NCBI GenBank assembly: GCA_038502055.1
Contig: JAXRKN010000043.1
Coordinates: 2,790,001 to 2,854,000, forward strand
Reading direction: 5' to 3'
DNA from: Tanytarsus gracilentus
Lineage: Eukaryota > Arthropoda > Insecta > Diptera > Chironomidae
Length of the DNA: 64,000 bases
In this document: positions 37,494 through 50,460 of the stretch, piece after piece
Layout: each line of letters starts with the position of its first letter
Numbering within the stretch: the first letter of the stretch is position 1
Made by a program: the position numbers and the translations under genes
The notes under the pieces: generated by a model
What the model was told of the DNA's origin: nothing
What the model saw: the letters and a program-made list of their open reading frames with translations, nothing else
The model's database searches: none

Positions 37494-37498
37494 TTATT
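37493..37498 (-). terminator. Pis: Poly(A) signal overlapping the PIS stop codon
   Basis: On the minus strand the coding end reads GAATAAAG. The hexamer AATAAA contains the stop codon TAA (37496-37494). If this is the signal used, the 3' untranslated region would be only about 15-30 nt. Use of the site is inferred. Confidence 0.45.
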
Positions 37499-38423
37499 CG
37501 CTTTTCTTGCCTTGATCCTTATTTTTGGCCAATTCACGATCCTTTGTGTCGATCGTTGTTATGTTAATTGAGGCAACCACGCCATGAATAACCGATATTA
37601 AAGTCTTTACGATGGCAACCGGAGCAGAAATAACTGCAACGAGCTTGAATAGCGGAACGCCCAAGACTAAAAAAAGAAATATTTAAAATAAATCCAGGGA
37701 TTTTGAAATTTTTTATAACGGTGAAAAAAACTTACAAATGGGTCCAGGTGTGAAGTAGAGGAGATAAAGTGCGGCATAAAAGAGTTCATTAAACAAGCAC
37801 ATGAAGCCCAATACAGTTCGATTTGTGTAGTAAATGTGCATAATTGGATTTTCATTGGGATCGATGAATTTATGTGATGTCTTGCCTTGCAAAAGAGTAG
37901 TATGAAGGTAGAACCAGTGACATGAAACATCGATAGCCATTGATAGTTGAAACCAAAACATATATTTTGGGTAAAAATAGCTGAGAGTCACTAATAATCC
38001 CATTGTGCCGCATCGATCGGTTAATTGGTCAAGCATGGCACCGAACTTTGTAGCTGTGGGAATAGAATAGAATTTAATTGAATTCATGACATAATCGAGG
38101 AAGTAATCTTATCGATTTTTTTATAATGTACACTCGAGTGAGTGTGATAAGAAAATTTTCTTACATTGGTTAAACTTTCTGGCTGCGTGTCCATCGAGAG
38201 CATCCAAAAGGACACTAATAATGTAGCACCAACTCGAAACGACATAATTTGTTGGCATAAAATAAAATGAGATGACCGCTAAAACAATTCGCGAATATCC
38301 TAATTTTTTTTTTAAAAAAAAGAGAAAGTTGTAAAACGCAATTTTCACTCAAAATATCCTTCGACATTTACCAATTAAATTTGGAATGAAGAGATAAACG
38401 TTATCGGTTTCAAGCAATGACAT
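37494..38423 (-). CDS. Pis: CDP-diacylglycerol-inositol 3-phosphatidyltransferase (PI synthase)
   Basis: PI synthase joins CDP-diacylglycerol and myo-inositol to make phosphatidylinositol in the ER membrane. It supplies all phosphoinositides; Drosophila phototransduction depends on it. Four exons, 38423-38372, 38299-38165, 38053-37736 and 37666-37494, give 225 residues, the family length. The CDP-alcohol phosphotransferase motif is complete across the exon 2-3 junction: Asp50, Asp53-Gly54, Ala57-Arg58, Gly67, Asp71 and Asp75, with spacing as in the family consensus. Several hydrophobic segments follow, and the tail is Lys-rich (KNKDQGKKSE). The motif appears only after joining exons, which supports the splice model. 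The gene lies head-to-tail with GOSR1, 440 bp away on the same strand. Confidence 0.96.
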
Positions 38424-38863
38424 TTTGGACAGCCTCTTTAGTAATACTTTTAATTAATAATTTTTTTTAAATCTCTTCACTGTTCACAATAAGCTTTTTC
38501 TTTGACTGGCTCTATGAAAATAATTTTTTTCGAAAGCATAAACAGCGGATTAGAGAATGACAGTCGGACGAAAATGATGAGATAGCTATAAGAATTCAGA
38601 AAAAATTACTTTTTTAATTTCTTTAATATTTAAAAAAATTAAATACAATCTCAGTTGAACATATTGGAAAGTGAAACACCTTCTTTTTAATATTTACTGA
38701 AATCTAAAACAACTTTTTTAAAAAATATATTTAATTATTTTTCGACGTCTCCTTTATTTAGTTAATTTTATATTTTATTATCAGTTTTCGATTTCAGATT
38801 ATAATAATTGTGTTTCTGTAAGAAATTATCAAGTTAGCAAAATTAAATTTATTCGATAAAGAG
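38424..38863. other. Spacer between GOSR1 end and PIS start
   Basis: 440 bp of AT-rich DNA. It holds the GOSR1 3' end at its right side and must contain the PIS promoter. An AATAAA (38853-38848, minus strand) begins 10 nt after the GOSR1 stop codon, so that 3' untranslated region may be very short. No other element is visible. Confidence 0.5.
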
Positions 38864-39735
38864 CTAATGAAATGCATAGAGAAGCATAAGGATTGTACAT
38901 GCGACAATAACGAGTCCAAGAATTAATGAATCGCGACGTTTCTTTATGTTAATTCTTTGCACGAGCGAATTGATTCTTGGGAAGCTATTTGCCAAATTAT
39001 TGAAACGGTTTTGTAATTTCTTGAATGCTTTACGTTGTCCTTTGAGAGATTTTTGTGTCTCAATAGCGATACTGATTTGATCATTAACCAGATTATGCGA
39101 GCTACAAATCAAAATAATAATTCGATAATTGAATTAACATGTAAGCGCAATTTTAAATTACTTTGAAATGTGTTGATTTTCTTTCAGATAGAGATCCCGG
39201 CGATTTAGCGAGTTGTTAGCCGACGATGAAGATGATATCAAGCCACTTCCTCGAAGCAATTCTTCACGCTCGAGCTTTATCGAGTGATTTTGAGTGATCT
39301 TATTAAATTCTGTGGTATACGAATTAAAAATGTCGCGGTGTCGAGTTTGTGTGTGAACCTTTTGCAATAAATTTTTAATTTTAAAAATATAAATTAAAAT
39401 AATTTAAACGTTAAAGTACCTGCGCAGTTGTTCCGCTTAGCGGTAATTGTCCCATCTTCTCGTTTAGTTCACTCAATTTTGAGAGCATGTCATTAATTTC
39501 CATGGAAATGGTGTCATATGAAAACTCAGAACTAAGTAAGGGTGATGATTCACCCGATCCATGGCCAGATGATAGCTTACTCAGCGCAACAAGCTTCAAA
39601 TCAATATCATTTTCAAGATTTCGAGCTTTCTTTCGTACCTCTAATTTGTGACGATGTCAAAAAATGCAAATATTGATGAGGTCATAAGTAAATGTGGAAA
39701 ATACCTGCAAACTCACCATCCCATGTTTCAACCAT
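38864..39735 (-). CDS. Gos28: Golgi SNAP receptor complex member 1 (GOS28/GOSR1)
   Basis: This Golgi Qb-SNARE acts in ER-to-Golgi and intra-Golgi vesicle fusion. Four exons, 39735-39717 (19 nt), 39640-39420, 39358-39162 and 39101-38864, give 224 residues. The amino-terminal helix EVRKKARNLENDIDLKLV matches the family. The SNARE motif spans roughly 135-195 with the zero-layer Gln in LKGQRKAFKKL. It is followed by the family-typical IKKRRDSLILG and a single C-terminal transmembrane helix ending LLLYAFH-like (LMLLYAFH). Most of the first exon is untranslated or tiny in coding terms. The gene is divergent from UBL3. Confidence 0.96.
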
Positions 39736-40917
39736 GTTTAAAGTATCACAATTGATTTATTTTGTGCACCAAAGATCCCTAAATAATTGTCAAATTTTTA
39801 TATTTTCATAAATTATCTCAGCAAAAAGAAAAACAACACAAGGCTCTTATTCCAGGGGAGACTATAAGTGTTTTGTCTCGAAAAAAAGTTGTGCGCACTA
39901 ATTAAAATGTTAAAAACTAAATTTAAGGTTAAATTTTTGATTCGGGAAATCCAGAGGAATCTTTAAAAATATTTTTGAACCAAAGTGGAAATTGAAACAT
40001 TTTAAAATTTCTTTTTTGAAGGTGATTAAAGGATTTTTTTTAAATTTAAAAATGTATGAATTTGAAAAATTAAAAAATGTAAAAAACCTCATACAAAGTA
40101 AATTAAAAAAAATCGTTAAAAATTGAAAAATTATTAAAATCTATTTTAAATTTTTCACAAGCCGCACGCTTCGCTTTAAAGCGTACACGTTAGTATAAAA
40201 AAAACTTGAGGAAGGAGAAAAATTTTCAAGAGAAAATAGTTCGACAATTCGCATTGAAAATTAGTCGAAGAACGTCCAAAAAATGTTACTAAAGAGCAAT
40301 AATCGTGTGTAATGCATAAAAGTGATCAAGGATAACGTGAAGAGAGTGACGCAATTGCATTGCAGATAGCTTAAATCCACAAGAAAAGATTTTATTATTT
40401 TTTTCTTTCTCTCCTCTCCATGATTCAACTTTTTTCAGCCATGTCAAAACAACAAAATAGTGAAAAAATTGAATTTCCATCGACTTTCGTCCACTGAACG
40501 AAGCTGACATTAGTGATTAAAAGAAAATTGTGACTTATTTGAATCGAGAGCTAGTTGAGAGTGCAATGCAATTGAAATTTGCCTGGAAAATCAATTTTCG
40601 AATGTGAAAAAATTTGTGGAGAAAATTTTTGTTCATTTTTTATGTATAGAAAAAAAAATTGTTCGTCGTCTCTTGGAAACAGTGCAGCAGCAACATTATA
40701 ATTCAATATATATATAATAATAAAAAAATAAGGAGCGGAGAGTGAAAAGTTCATAAAGTGCAAAGCAAACCACAGCACAGACGAGCAAAGTGTTTTAAAT
40801 AATTTTTTATGATTATATACAACAAATTTGCGTGATCCAGACGGGAGTCTAAGTGTGTCTGTGTATAAATTACAATCAATATTAAGTAGCTGCTAAATAA
40901 AAAAATATATTTTAAAA
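39736..40917. promoter_or_regulatory. Divergent promoter region, GOSR1 / UBL3
   Basis: 1.18 kb separate the two start codons. The right part (roughly 40500-40917) is likely a long UBL3 leader. It contains an AT run near 40708-40718 and no open frame with domain content. No TATA element is clearly placed. Joint control is inference. Confidence 0.45.
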
Positions 40918-43900
40918 ATGATTCCTTCAGATAAGGTAAGTTCCAAAGATCAATTTCATTTTCTTGTGCAATAAGTCAGTAAATAAATTGACCAAAAACT
41001 ATATACTCTAGCAAGTTGTTGTGTCTACCTGCGTAAGCACATACACACATCACAAAATCATCCAAGAAGAAAGAGAGAAAAAGATTTTTTTTTGGGTGCA
41101 TAAAATAAAATGATGTTTTTCCTCTTCTTTTGTTGCCATTTTAACTTCGCTACGACTCTTTTTTTTGAATGAATGAGACTCGTTCCGTAGAGCGGAGAAT
41201 TATAGTAAAGAAAAAAATATTTGCGCAATTCTACCCATTTTAAACACAGTTGGTTGCTAGCTTAATCGTTTTCATCGCTTAAATGTGCTCCTATTCTTTT
41301 GAGCACTTTTAAAATGTTCATCGAGAGTTGAAAAATATTAAAGAATTGATTTTACATCACTCTCAATTCACGAATTAAACATTACCACATAATTCGAGCA
41401 TAATTTCGAAAAAAAATCACTTAACACTTTTCTCAAATTCGTGGGATATAAAAAAATCAGCATGAGATTGAAGACAATTGTAGAAAGTAAATCGTGTGTG
41501 ACTTACTTTTAATGCTTTTCAATGCTATGCGACAAGTGTGTCAGAATGTCAAATTGAATTTCTTTTGGAGGCTTAGAATTTTCATTGAATCTGCTGGCCA
41601 TTGAGCATGTTCCATGAAGAGAAAAATTCATTGCCAAAAGAGTCATTTTAAGTTAATTTTAGGCAACGAGTGCCAATGGCATGAACAGAAGGAAATCATT
41701 AATTTGATATGAATTATTTTATTACACTTTTTTAATACGATCAAGTCAATGTTAATTTTAAAGTAATACATTATGTGTTTTTTTGAGCGCCTTGCAGCAT
41801 GCTGATAAAAATAACTCACATGCGTACAAACATAAAGCATAAAATCAAATACATTCCACTGTCTTATAACATGTGTCAAGTCTGAAATACACAAAATCTA
41901 CTTGAATTTTTAATTACCCCTCGAGTCGTGCAAGTACCTCCTCATCATCATATGTTCCCATGCAGTGCGGACTGACTCTATTTATAGAAACATTCTCCAA
42001 GTGGAATAATATTTCGAAACATGCTTTCAGGAAATGTATTCACTATTCAGCTACTGCTGCGTCTTCGACTGGAATGTTTTTCTACGCATTTTCTCACAAC
42101 CCGAGAGAAATTTTTCTTATGTGGCCCCGAAAAAACAAAACACACACACACACATCACTTGAATGATGTTACGAAATATTTTTCGCATATATTATGTGAA
42201 TCACACATAAAATGCACATGAACTACCTCAACTATGTTTTAATTTCGCTCTCACTCGTTCTTCTTTTACCATCTTTCCCCCCACAACTGCATTCATAAGT
42301 CTGTGCTGCACTTATCCAAAATCAATAAATATCATCATATAGAATATTAAAAAATCTCGCTCTCGTGTTGCATAGAAAATTAAGTTGCCATTCACTCAAA
42401 TGTGTGGCACTGACAAACGTTGACTTTAAGATATTTTCCGTCGATATATTCTCGAAGGGGGCAAATTGGATCATCTCTCTCACACAAGTGTGAGAAAGAA
42501 AATTGTTTTAAAATAAAATTAACATACTTGTACGACACGATGCAATTATTTTGTAAACATTTAAATGCCTCTTCGGACGGTCGACCTTCGGGAGCCTTGA
42601 AACTAAAAACTTTATATACACAAAAAGTTTGTTTTTAGAAGCAGCGGAAAATCGAATAGTGAAACTCAACCTCTTGAATTGAAAAAAAATATATACATAA
42701 AGCATAAACATTCTTATTTCGACTGCGATTGAGAAATTGCCCCGTTCTTCACACACAATCAACTGAATTAATTGCTCAGCGAGTGAGATCGTGATGTAAT
42801 GAACGAAAATGTAAAATGTTTGACCCAATTTGCACTTTTATAATGTGCACTCATCTTCTTCTTTTTATTTTCTAAACAAAACTTGTGTCGTCGTCGTCAT
42901 GATGCGCACAAATCATCATGAGCGAGTGAGTGCATAAATTGTATCATGGTGGATATTTTGTGAAGCACCTAGGAAGGAAAAAAGAAAACTAAACTTGACC
43001 TTGAATAAGAATGTCGTTAAATTTATGGATTTTAATGATTTTCCAAGGGAGTGCCAACTTTTTTTTCAATTATAGAAACAAAGACGTTTAAAAAAGCTAA
43101 TTCTATGCAGGAAAATCCAATCTGATTGATCTCAATAATTTCATTTTGAACACTCAAATATTTTGAGAATTAAACAAATTATTATAAAATAAATAATCAA
43201 AGCCCTATATTATATAAATTTAATCCTCAACTCAATTTCCACACTTTATTAATTCTCAGGCGTCAGGCAATTTGCCGATTCGACTGTGTTTGCATTTTTT
43301 CGGTCTCTGCGTGATTTTTTAATGGCGCGGATGTGATAATGCGAGCAAAATGATGATTAAGCATGCAAGAGCAAGTCGATTCACGTTCTTTCTCAAACGC
43401 TGTGTGTGTTGACAATTCGTGTCGTTATCAATATATTTTTTTTGAGAGTTCCTTAACGTCGCAATAGTCTCTCGTGTTCATTGATGTTTATGATGATCCA
43501 ATTCTAATGATGAGAGGTTATTGATATTTGATTATATATTTTTTACTTCTTCTCCTTTTCAGATCAACTTGCGCTTGATTTTAGTCAGCGGAAAGACAAA
43601 AGAATTTCTCTTTAGTCCATCAGACTCGGCGGGTGAAATAGCGAAAACGGTTTTTGAACAATGGCCTGAAGGTGAGGATGAGATTAGCACATTGCGGGCG
43701 TTAATTGTTAATGACGATTATATTAATATATTGTTATATATAGATTGGGAAAGCGAGTCGGTCGATAAGGCAGAAATACTGAGACTTATTTATCAAGGCC
43801 GGTTCTTACATTGCAATGTGACATTGGGAGCGTTGGGACTTCCACTAGGAAAAACGACAGTGATGCATCTAGTTCCGCGAGACAATTTACCCGAACCTAA

Positions 43901-44068
43901 TTCTCAAGGTGAGTCGACGCGCTAGCCAGTCGAGAAAGAGAGCGCGCATCAATTAACCTTTATTTCATGCGTTAATTGCGGTATTTTTTTTTCTCACCCG
44001 CAGATCAAAGACAGAAAAATAAAGGAAGTTCCAGCAGTTGCTGCTCGAGACACTGTTGCATATTGTAA
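40918..44068 (+). CDS. UBL3: Ubiquitin-like protein 3 (membrane-anchored ubiquitin-fold protein)
   Basis: UBL3 is a prenylated ubiquitin-fold protein that acts at the plasma membrane and in sorting cargo to small extracellular vesicles. Four exons, 40918-40935, 43563-43671, 43744-43908 and 44004-44068, give 118 residues, matching the human length of 117. The conserved core includes ILRLIYQGRFLHCNVTLGAL and TTVMHLVPRDNLPEPNSQ. The C-terminus CCSRHCCIL ends in a CAAX box (CCIL); the final Leu predicts geranylgeranylation, and the upstream cysteines are potential lipid sites. Removing a 72-nt intron at 43672-43743 restores FEQWPEDWESES, matching the family WPxDWE block. That intron is 3n and stop-free, so the raw open frame looks 24 residues longer. 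Intron 1 is 2.6 kb. Confidence 0.95.
40936..43562 (+). other. UBL3: Large first intron of UBL3
   Basis: This 2.6-kb intron follows an 18-nt coding exon. It contains an AC run at about 42131-42151 and several short open frames without domains. Near 43280-43420 the sequence is less AT-rich, which might mark an alternative promoter or enhancer. No nested gene is apparent on either strand. Confidence 0.5.
43672..43743 (+). other. UBL3: 72-nt stop-free 3n intron in UBL3
   Basis: It starts GTGAGG and ends TATATATAG with a T/A-rich 3' part. It has no in-frame stop. Removing it yields the conserved WPEDWE junction. Retaining it would insert 24 residues in the ubiquitin fold. Confidence 0.85.
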
Positions 44069-45391
44069 CCTACTCAAAACTACACAATTCTTGACTATTT
44101 TTAGCTTCTATTAAAACAAACAAAATTAACAAAGAAATTATATGATGAGAACTCCATTGATCCCGCGTGCGATGAGTCGAGAGAAAAATAAAACAAGGAA
44201 AAATTCTTTTTCTTCATATATTAAATAAAAAAACTATATAATTAAATGTTGAATCAAAAAAAACTCCTAATCAGTGATAAGAGGAAGTGAATTTAAAAAA
44301 AAATCTTTTTGTCTGTCTGATGATGAATAATAGTTACTGTTTATGCTATCGTCATAATTACACTATGAAAAATCTGAGAAAATGAACCCCCATCATTTTA
44401 ATTTTTTCTTCTCTTTTAGTTTAAAAGATGATGCAAAAAAAATTGCGATAGTGTTAAAATGATGATGATATAAGCGATAAGGAAAAACATAATGAATGTA
44501 AAAATTAAATCATTGCATTGGACAAGAAGGATAATATGAGGGTCGGAGGAAATTTAGTGACATTTTTTTGTAGGCGTTAGTATTAAATATCTCGACATGA
44601 ATGGATTAATGAAATGAAACATGATGTTAGCTAATTAAAGAAATTACTTAGTTTCATAAAATGATTTTACAGTCACTCGCGACGATCGACGATTTTTGTC
44701 ATGCGATTTTTTTTCTTAAATCAATTTTTTTGTTCTCCTTCCCCATTATAATTAAATTTATATATTATACACAACTTTAAGGTAGTAAAATCGTTTTTAT
44801 TTCAACCATTTTTTTCTAATTCTCTTTTTTAGTTTCGATTGAATCGAACATATAAAAAAAATGCTATTAAAATATAAATAAAGAGATATTTTTTAAAAAA
44901 ATATTAGCACGAAGTGACTGACAACATGGATAGAAAATAGGATTATAAGTAAGTGAGTTTCATTTACTAATTGTAAATTTTTTAATTTCAACTTTTTTCT
45001 ATCGTCTTAACTCTTTTTCGAAAGTATAAAAAATTATCTTATTAAAAAAATATAAATTTAAAATCATCATACACAAAAAATATATAGTTATACTTTTTCC
45101 CCAATTTTTATTTGAATAGCTTTATTTTAGAAATTGTTAAAAGAAAAATAAATGTATTAAATTTAAATGAGAATAAAGAAATGAAAAAATTTAGTTCATT
45201 TCTTTAATTTTTTTTACATTTTCCAGGGGAAATTTGGAATATTTTAGACTGAAAATCTTTAAAACAAATATAGTTTTACATGAACTTGCACATAAAAAAC
45301 TTTTTATTAGCGTTCAATTAGAAAATTAATTCTTTAGTTTACATTGAGAAAATAAGTTCAAAGAAATGATTGCAAAAACTGGGTTGGTTGA
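44069..45391. other. Convergent 3' region of UBL3 and PDAP1
   Basis: 1.3 kb of AT-rich DNA. The left part is presumably a long UBL3 3' untranslated region; the right edge is the PDAP1 3' end. No gene is seen. Confidence 0.5.
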
Positions 45392-46050
45392 TTATTTCTT
45401 TGCACCTTTGGCAGGTTCCTTCTTGAGTTCTCGCATTTTGGCGGCTTCTTCGCGTTGCTGTCGAATTATAGCTAAACGTGCCAAGTCAGCCTTTGCCTGT
45501 TCGGTTTTCCCTTGTGCATGGAGTTTTTGATAGTGGGCCTGTTTTTGCTGTCTTTCGACTTCTTCGCGTTCACGTCGAGAGAGTTCAGGAGCTGCGGCCG
45601 GGACTGATGGTGCAGTGCTGACTGCCGGTGTAAAGCTACTTGATCCAGCTGTTGCGAGGTCCTTTACTTTGACATTCTGTTTCTTAACAGCTCTATTGGG
45701 ATTTTCAATCTCTATTAAGCCCTGTACCCCGCTTTTTTTCCTTTCGCCGTCTGATGATTCGTCAGAGCCTTCATTGTCGCTACTTCCTTCTTCTTGATCT
45801 GATCCAGAAGCTGATTCCTCCTCAGAATTTTCGTCGTCATCATCTTGTTGCTTCTTTTTACGCCATTTTTTCATCTCTTCTTGCTTCCTCTCCTGCTCAA
45901 GTTCCTCTGGCGACGTAAAGTGACGATTTCGGCCTTTGTGATTAACATATTTTCCTGAAAATTTAAAATATTTTTATTTTATGCTCTTAATTTCAAATAA
46001 AATTGAAGCATTTTGACAACAATCAATGCGGACAATTTACCTCGAGGCAT
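45392..46050 (-). CDS. PDAP1: 28 kDa heat- and acid-stable phosphoprotein (PDAP1)
   Basis: PDAP1 is a small disordered phosphoprotein first described as a PDGFA-binding protein, linked to mRNA and stress regulation. Two exons, 46050-46041 (10 nt, encoding MPRG with the next exon) and 45954-45392, give 190 residues. The N-terminus MPRGKYVNHKGRNRHFTSPE is family-typical. Next come a Lys-rich helix, an acidic Asp/Glu/Ser block, the motif GVQGLIEIENPNR, and a C-terminal helix (ELSRREREEVERQQKQAHYQ, then ARLAIIRQQREEAAK). All of this is as expected. The 10-nt first coding exon needs splicing for the conserved start. The gene is divergent from FEM1. Confidence 0.95.
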
Positions 46051-46521
46051 TTTGCTACTTTTTCCTTATCGGCAGTGTCTTAAATTTGAGATAAATTTAA
46101 AATAATAAATTCCTTTACTTTTCTCAAAAAACAAATGTGAATGAGAATGAGGTGCCGAAGTTTTTCGTCAAAAAAGGTAAGTTTCGTTTAAATTGAATTT
46201 TGCATTTTGTTCCGTAAATAATTAAAGTTTGGGAGAATTATTGCGTTTTAAGTTAAAATTAATGATTCGTGAGGAGGTTTTTAATTAAAATTTCCTAATT
46301 AACTTTCCCTAATTCTCTAAAACATTTTATAACGGTCGAAAAAAATTTAAATTCTTTATTTTTCTTGACATTTGGACAAAAGAAAAACAATAAACAACAT
46401 TTTAAAAAATGAGCTAAAAAATCGAACAGAACAAAAATTTTCTCAATTTATTTTCAGTGCATTAATTCGTCTGATCTCAAACACACAATTTGCCTCTTCT
46501 TCTTAAATTAATTAAGGTCTA
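46051..46521. promoter_or_regulatory. Divergent promoter region, PDAP1 / FEM1
   Basis: 471 bp separate the two start codons, so both promoters and leaders fall in this short interval. It is AT-rich with no clear TATA box. A shared bidirectional promoter is plausible but inferred. Confidence 0.5.
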
Positions 46522-49010
46522 ATGAAACCATTCTTCGTGAATTCGGGATGCATTTATCAAGAATCAGAACTGCTTAGTCTTATTTTTTATGAAATTAGAA
46601 ATAACAAAAGCAATAATTTTCCGTCTGCAACTTTAAAGGCACAAATCGAGAGGTGAGTGGTTTTTAATTACAAATCTAAACCAAAACTAAATTAGCTTTA
46701 CAGTTTTTCTCGCGATGCTCGTCGAGAGCTGATTAAAAAGGAACGCGATGGCATTTGTGTAAGTTAAATACACTGTTATGTTTTTTTTGGAAGTTCAAGG
46801 ATTTTCTTCTTCTGTTTTAGCCATTATTCTGTGCGGCTCTATATGGAAATGCAAACGCAGCTGAGTATTTGGTGAGTTAGTCAACATCCAGTCGGAAATT
46901 TGTGTCTAAAAAATTCGCGTCATTGAAAAAAATATTTAGGCCACTGTGCCATGACCCACGTCAAAATTCTATTACGCACTTCATTGACTTATCAAGCAAG
47001 CACAAAAAATATTTTCATGATCAAGCGCGCATTAACTTCCGTAAATAACAAAGAGTGCCCATCTGTGACAGAATGAAGTTGATCGTGATTTTAGCGATAA
47101 CAAAAATATACGTGCTCCGATGATCAAGATAGATTAATAATTTAATTTCCTTCCATACAGGTACTAACTTGTAATGCCGACCTTGAGCAAAAGAATTTAT
47201 TTGAAGTGGAAGAAGAGAAGACGACTTTATTTCATCTCGCCACACCACTTTGGGCTGCTGCTGTCGCTAATCATTTAAACGTTGTGAAATTACTCGTGAG
47301 ATTAGGTGCAAATATCAATTCAATAAGCGATTCCGGTTCCACAGCAGTTCGATCAGCATGTTTCATGTCAAATTATGAAGTTGTTCAATTCCTAATTAAT
47401 AATGGCGCTGATTTCGCTAAACCAAATTTTAATGGAGGAACTTGTTTAATTAACAGTGTTCAGTCCATAGATTTGTGTAAATTTCTTCTATCAAAGGACG
47501 TCGACGTGAATGCTAGGTGAGTTCTTATCAGAAAAAATTACAATATAGCTAATCGTTTGAACTTTCTCTCAGAGACATTCAAAACAAAACTGCTCTTCAT
47601 TATGCCATACAGGAGTACCGACTTGAGACTACAAAAATTCTCATTGAACATGGTGCGAATGTCTTTTCAAAATCGCGATATGGTGACGATGCACTGCAAA
47701 CGGCTTGCCTAAAGGGTGCTCACGAGATTTTTGAGTACTTAAAGTCGAGGATCTACTATACGCCAGAGAGATTAGCGAATGCCTATGAGCTGCTAGGTAC
47801 GACAGTTTTAACTGACGATCAAGTTCTTCACAATAATGAAAGTAGAGCGATAGCATTTTGGCGCTATGCAATTGAAATTAGAAATCGTGAAAATATTCCC
47901 AAAGAAATTTTACCACCGAGAGACGCTTTTAATAAAATTCAGGAATTTCGAACACATGAGGAGTTAAATAATATTGCAATGGATGTCGATGATTTGAGAA
48001 TGACTGCCCTCGTGATAAGTGAACGCATTCTCGGTCAACATCATCGTGACTTTCTGTTTCGTCTCCTTTATCGTGGAGCATTCTATGCTGATTCGATGAG
48101 GTACGCGAATTGCTTATCGCTTTGGTTGTTTTCTCTAGAGATACGTGAGACAAAAAATACAATTCTGCATAGTGACACCGTTTTTGTTGCACAAGCAATA
48201 ATTCGATTAATGTTAAATCTAAATTTAAGAGACAGTGAATTTGTTCATGCGGACATCCAGCAGCATCAAGACACCATGCCGACTTTCAGCGAAGCATATA
48301 AAGTTTTTCAACTCTTAACAAAGAACATAGTTGAAATGAAAAGTTTACTTCAAATTCGTCCGATTTATAAAAAGCAACAGGATAATTTTGACAAAATTCT
48401 CAAATGCATTACACACGTAATTTATTTAATGATCGACACGGCAAATGGCGATGAAGATAATATGAAATGTGTCTACTCGAGTGTTTATCATATCGTTAAA
48501 AATGACATTAGAACATCAACTCAAGACTCTCTCCTCCACATGTGCGTTTCACGATTGAACTATGTGAAGCATGGTTACTTCCAAGATCACAATTTAACGG
48601 CAAAGTCAGTATTTCCAAACATCAGCGTGGTTAAGGTTCTGCTAAAGTGCGGATCTAATGTCAATGCTAGAAATGAATGTCGAAGCACGGCCCTCTTCAT
48701 CGCATCAAATCCCTACAATTACAATTTTAAGGTAAAGTAATTTTAAATTAAAATTTAAAGAAATTATTTAACATTTGAAAATTTACAGCTTATTGAACTG
48801 CTTTTAAACTCTGGCGCTGAACTCGACTATCCAAACAAAACTGGAGATCGTCCTGTAAATCTCATCCAGGCTAATCCAAACAACAACATACCCATCGTAA
48901 ATTATCTCACCTTGAAATGTTTGTCTGCACAGATAATTTGTAAATTCCGGATACCGTTTAGAAACATAATTCCAAAGACACTCGAGAAGTTTGTGCAGGA
49001 GCATCAATAA
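46522..49010 (+). CDS. Fem-1: Protein fem-1 homolog, ankyrin-repeat CRL2 substrate receptor
   Basis: FEM1 proteins are substrate receptors of the Cullin-2 ubiquitin ligase that read C-terminal degrons. Six exons, 46522-46652, 46704-46758, 46821-46871, 47161-47516, 47573-48731 and 48789-49010, give 657 residues. The amino-terminal half has tandem ankyrin repeats, for example TPLWAAAVANHLNVVKLLVR, STAVRSACFMSNYEVVQFLI and TALHYAIQEYRLETTKILIE. A helical TPR-like middle follows (GQHHRDFLFRLLYRGAFYAD). Two more ankyrin-like repeats precede a C-terminal VHL/Cul2-box-like LKCLSAQIICKFRIPF and IPKTLEKFV. Length and layout fit FEM1A/B/C, and I do not assign the paralogue. An AATAAA begins 2 nt after the stop codon. 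Confidence 0.95.
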
Positions 49011-50460
49011 TAATAAAATTATCAGTATATAGCAACAATTGGATAATATTAATCGAGCATTTACATTTTGTGATTATTTTTTTTAACAAATTCTCATATG
49101 GAAATATTTTTAAATGATAATTTATAAATTAAATCAATATAGCTCGTGAGCAACATAATTATTAATAATACAATTTATAGGACAAAAAAAATATCATTAA
49201 CTTATAACAGCAACAATAATATAATTATCAAGTATTAGAAACTTATGGAGAAATTATGCACAAAATAATTACAAAATAGCTTGAGTAATAAATAAAATAT
49301 CAAATTAAAGAATTGTTTTTTAATTTGCATAAAAATTTCAGAGAAACAGGCTGAAAATGGAACACCCTGAAATTAAAAAAATTAGATAACAAATATTTTT
49401 AAACATACAATATTTTTCACTTTATTTTATTTTTCGTTTTGAATATGTAGCATGAGTTCGATGGATATAAAAAAAATTGAGCTTTTGAAATATTTTCTTT
49501 TGACTTGTGGAGGAAAATATTTTTTAATAATAAGGAGTCAAAAAGTATTTTAGAAATTATACATCAACTTCTAGCATGACAGTTATAATTCTTTAAATCC
49601 AATAAATGAATATTTTCTAATGAAATTAAATAAAATCGATATCACAATAATTTATCATTAAAGAAATGGAAACGATTGTCAATAGAGAGAAAGACGAACG
49701 CAATTTTTTTTATGAAAACTTTTCAATATTTTTTTTATACCGTTGCAATGTGTTTTGTTTCAACATTCACTTTATATATGGCCACAAAATATTTCCTTAT
49801 TTTGCATTAATTATTTTCTTCAACAAAGAGAAATAGAGAAGAGAACAAATTTATGATCGGTGAGTGTTTTGTTTTGTGTGAAGATTATTTTCCAATGACT
49901 ACATAAAAACATTGAAATGCAATATGCTATTTTTTCAGTACACAATAGTTAAGATTTTTTTTAAAGTTACGATTTTGCAGCAGCCATCCAAGAGTAAAGA
50001 ATTGAATAATCTCAATTTTAAAGGGTGATTACAATGTCTCCTCTTGAGCACGTGTAAAAAATACGTTATTTTTGAACGTTTAAAAAAATCTTTAAATTTG
50101 TGCTCACATGCCCGAGAAAAGACATTCAACCGTCCTTTTAATTTAATTTCAGTTGCTCACAAAAATAATTTTTTTGCGCAACTTTTACAATTTTTTTTAT
50201 CATTCACAAAAACAGAAAAAATATGCTCAACGACTTACACTCCGATTAATATTTTTCTCATACACGAAAGTTGCATTACCACATTTAATCTCAAATCGAA
50301 AATAATTTCTATAATAATCGGCGAGATTCGAGAGCGATTTACTTTGGTTGAGTGGACGCGACTTGCGATATAAAATCACTTTTTGATGATTTTTTTGCAA
50401 GGTTTGCATCTTGCCAAACAAACAATTCCTTTTTGCGACTTTGATTGAATCTTGAGTTAA
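49011..50460. other. Convergent 3' region of FEM1 and SHOC2
   Basis: 1.45 kb of AT-rich DNA. AATAAA lies at 49012-49017, just past the FEM1 stop. Open frames at 49935-50129 and 50044-50373 lie on opposite strands over the same bases, lack domains and appear random. Part is likely the SHOC2 3' untranslated region. Confidence 0.5.

Noticed and set aside
43563..43908. UBL3 read as one exon with a 24-residue lineage-specific insertion
   Set aside because: The extra residues are an intron with GTGAGG...TATATAG borders, and its removal restores the family sequence and length.
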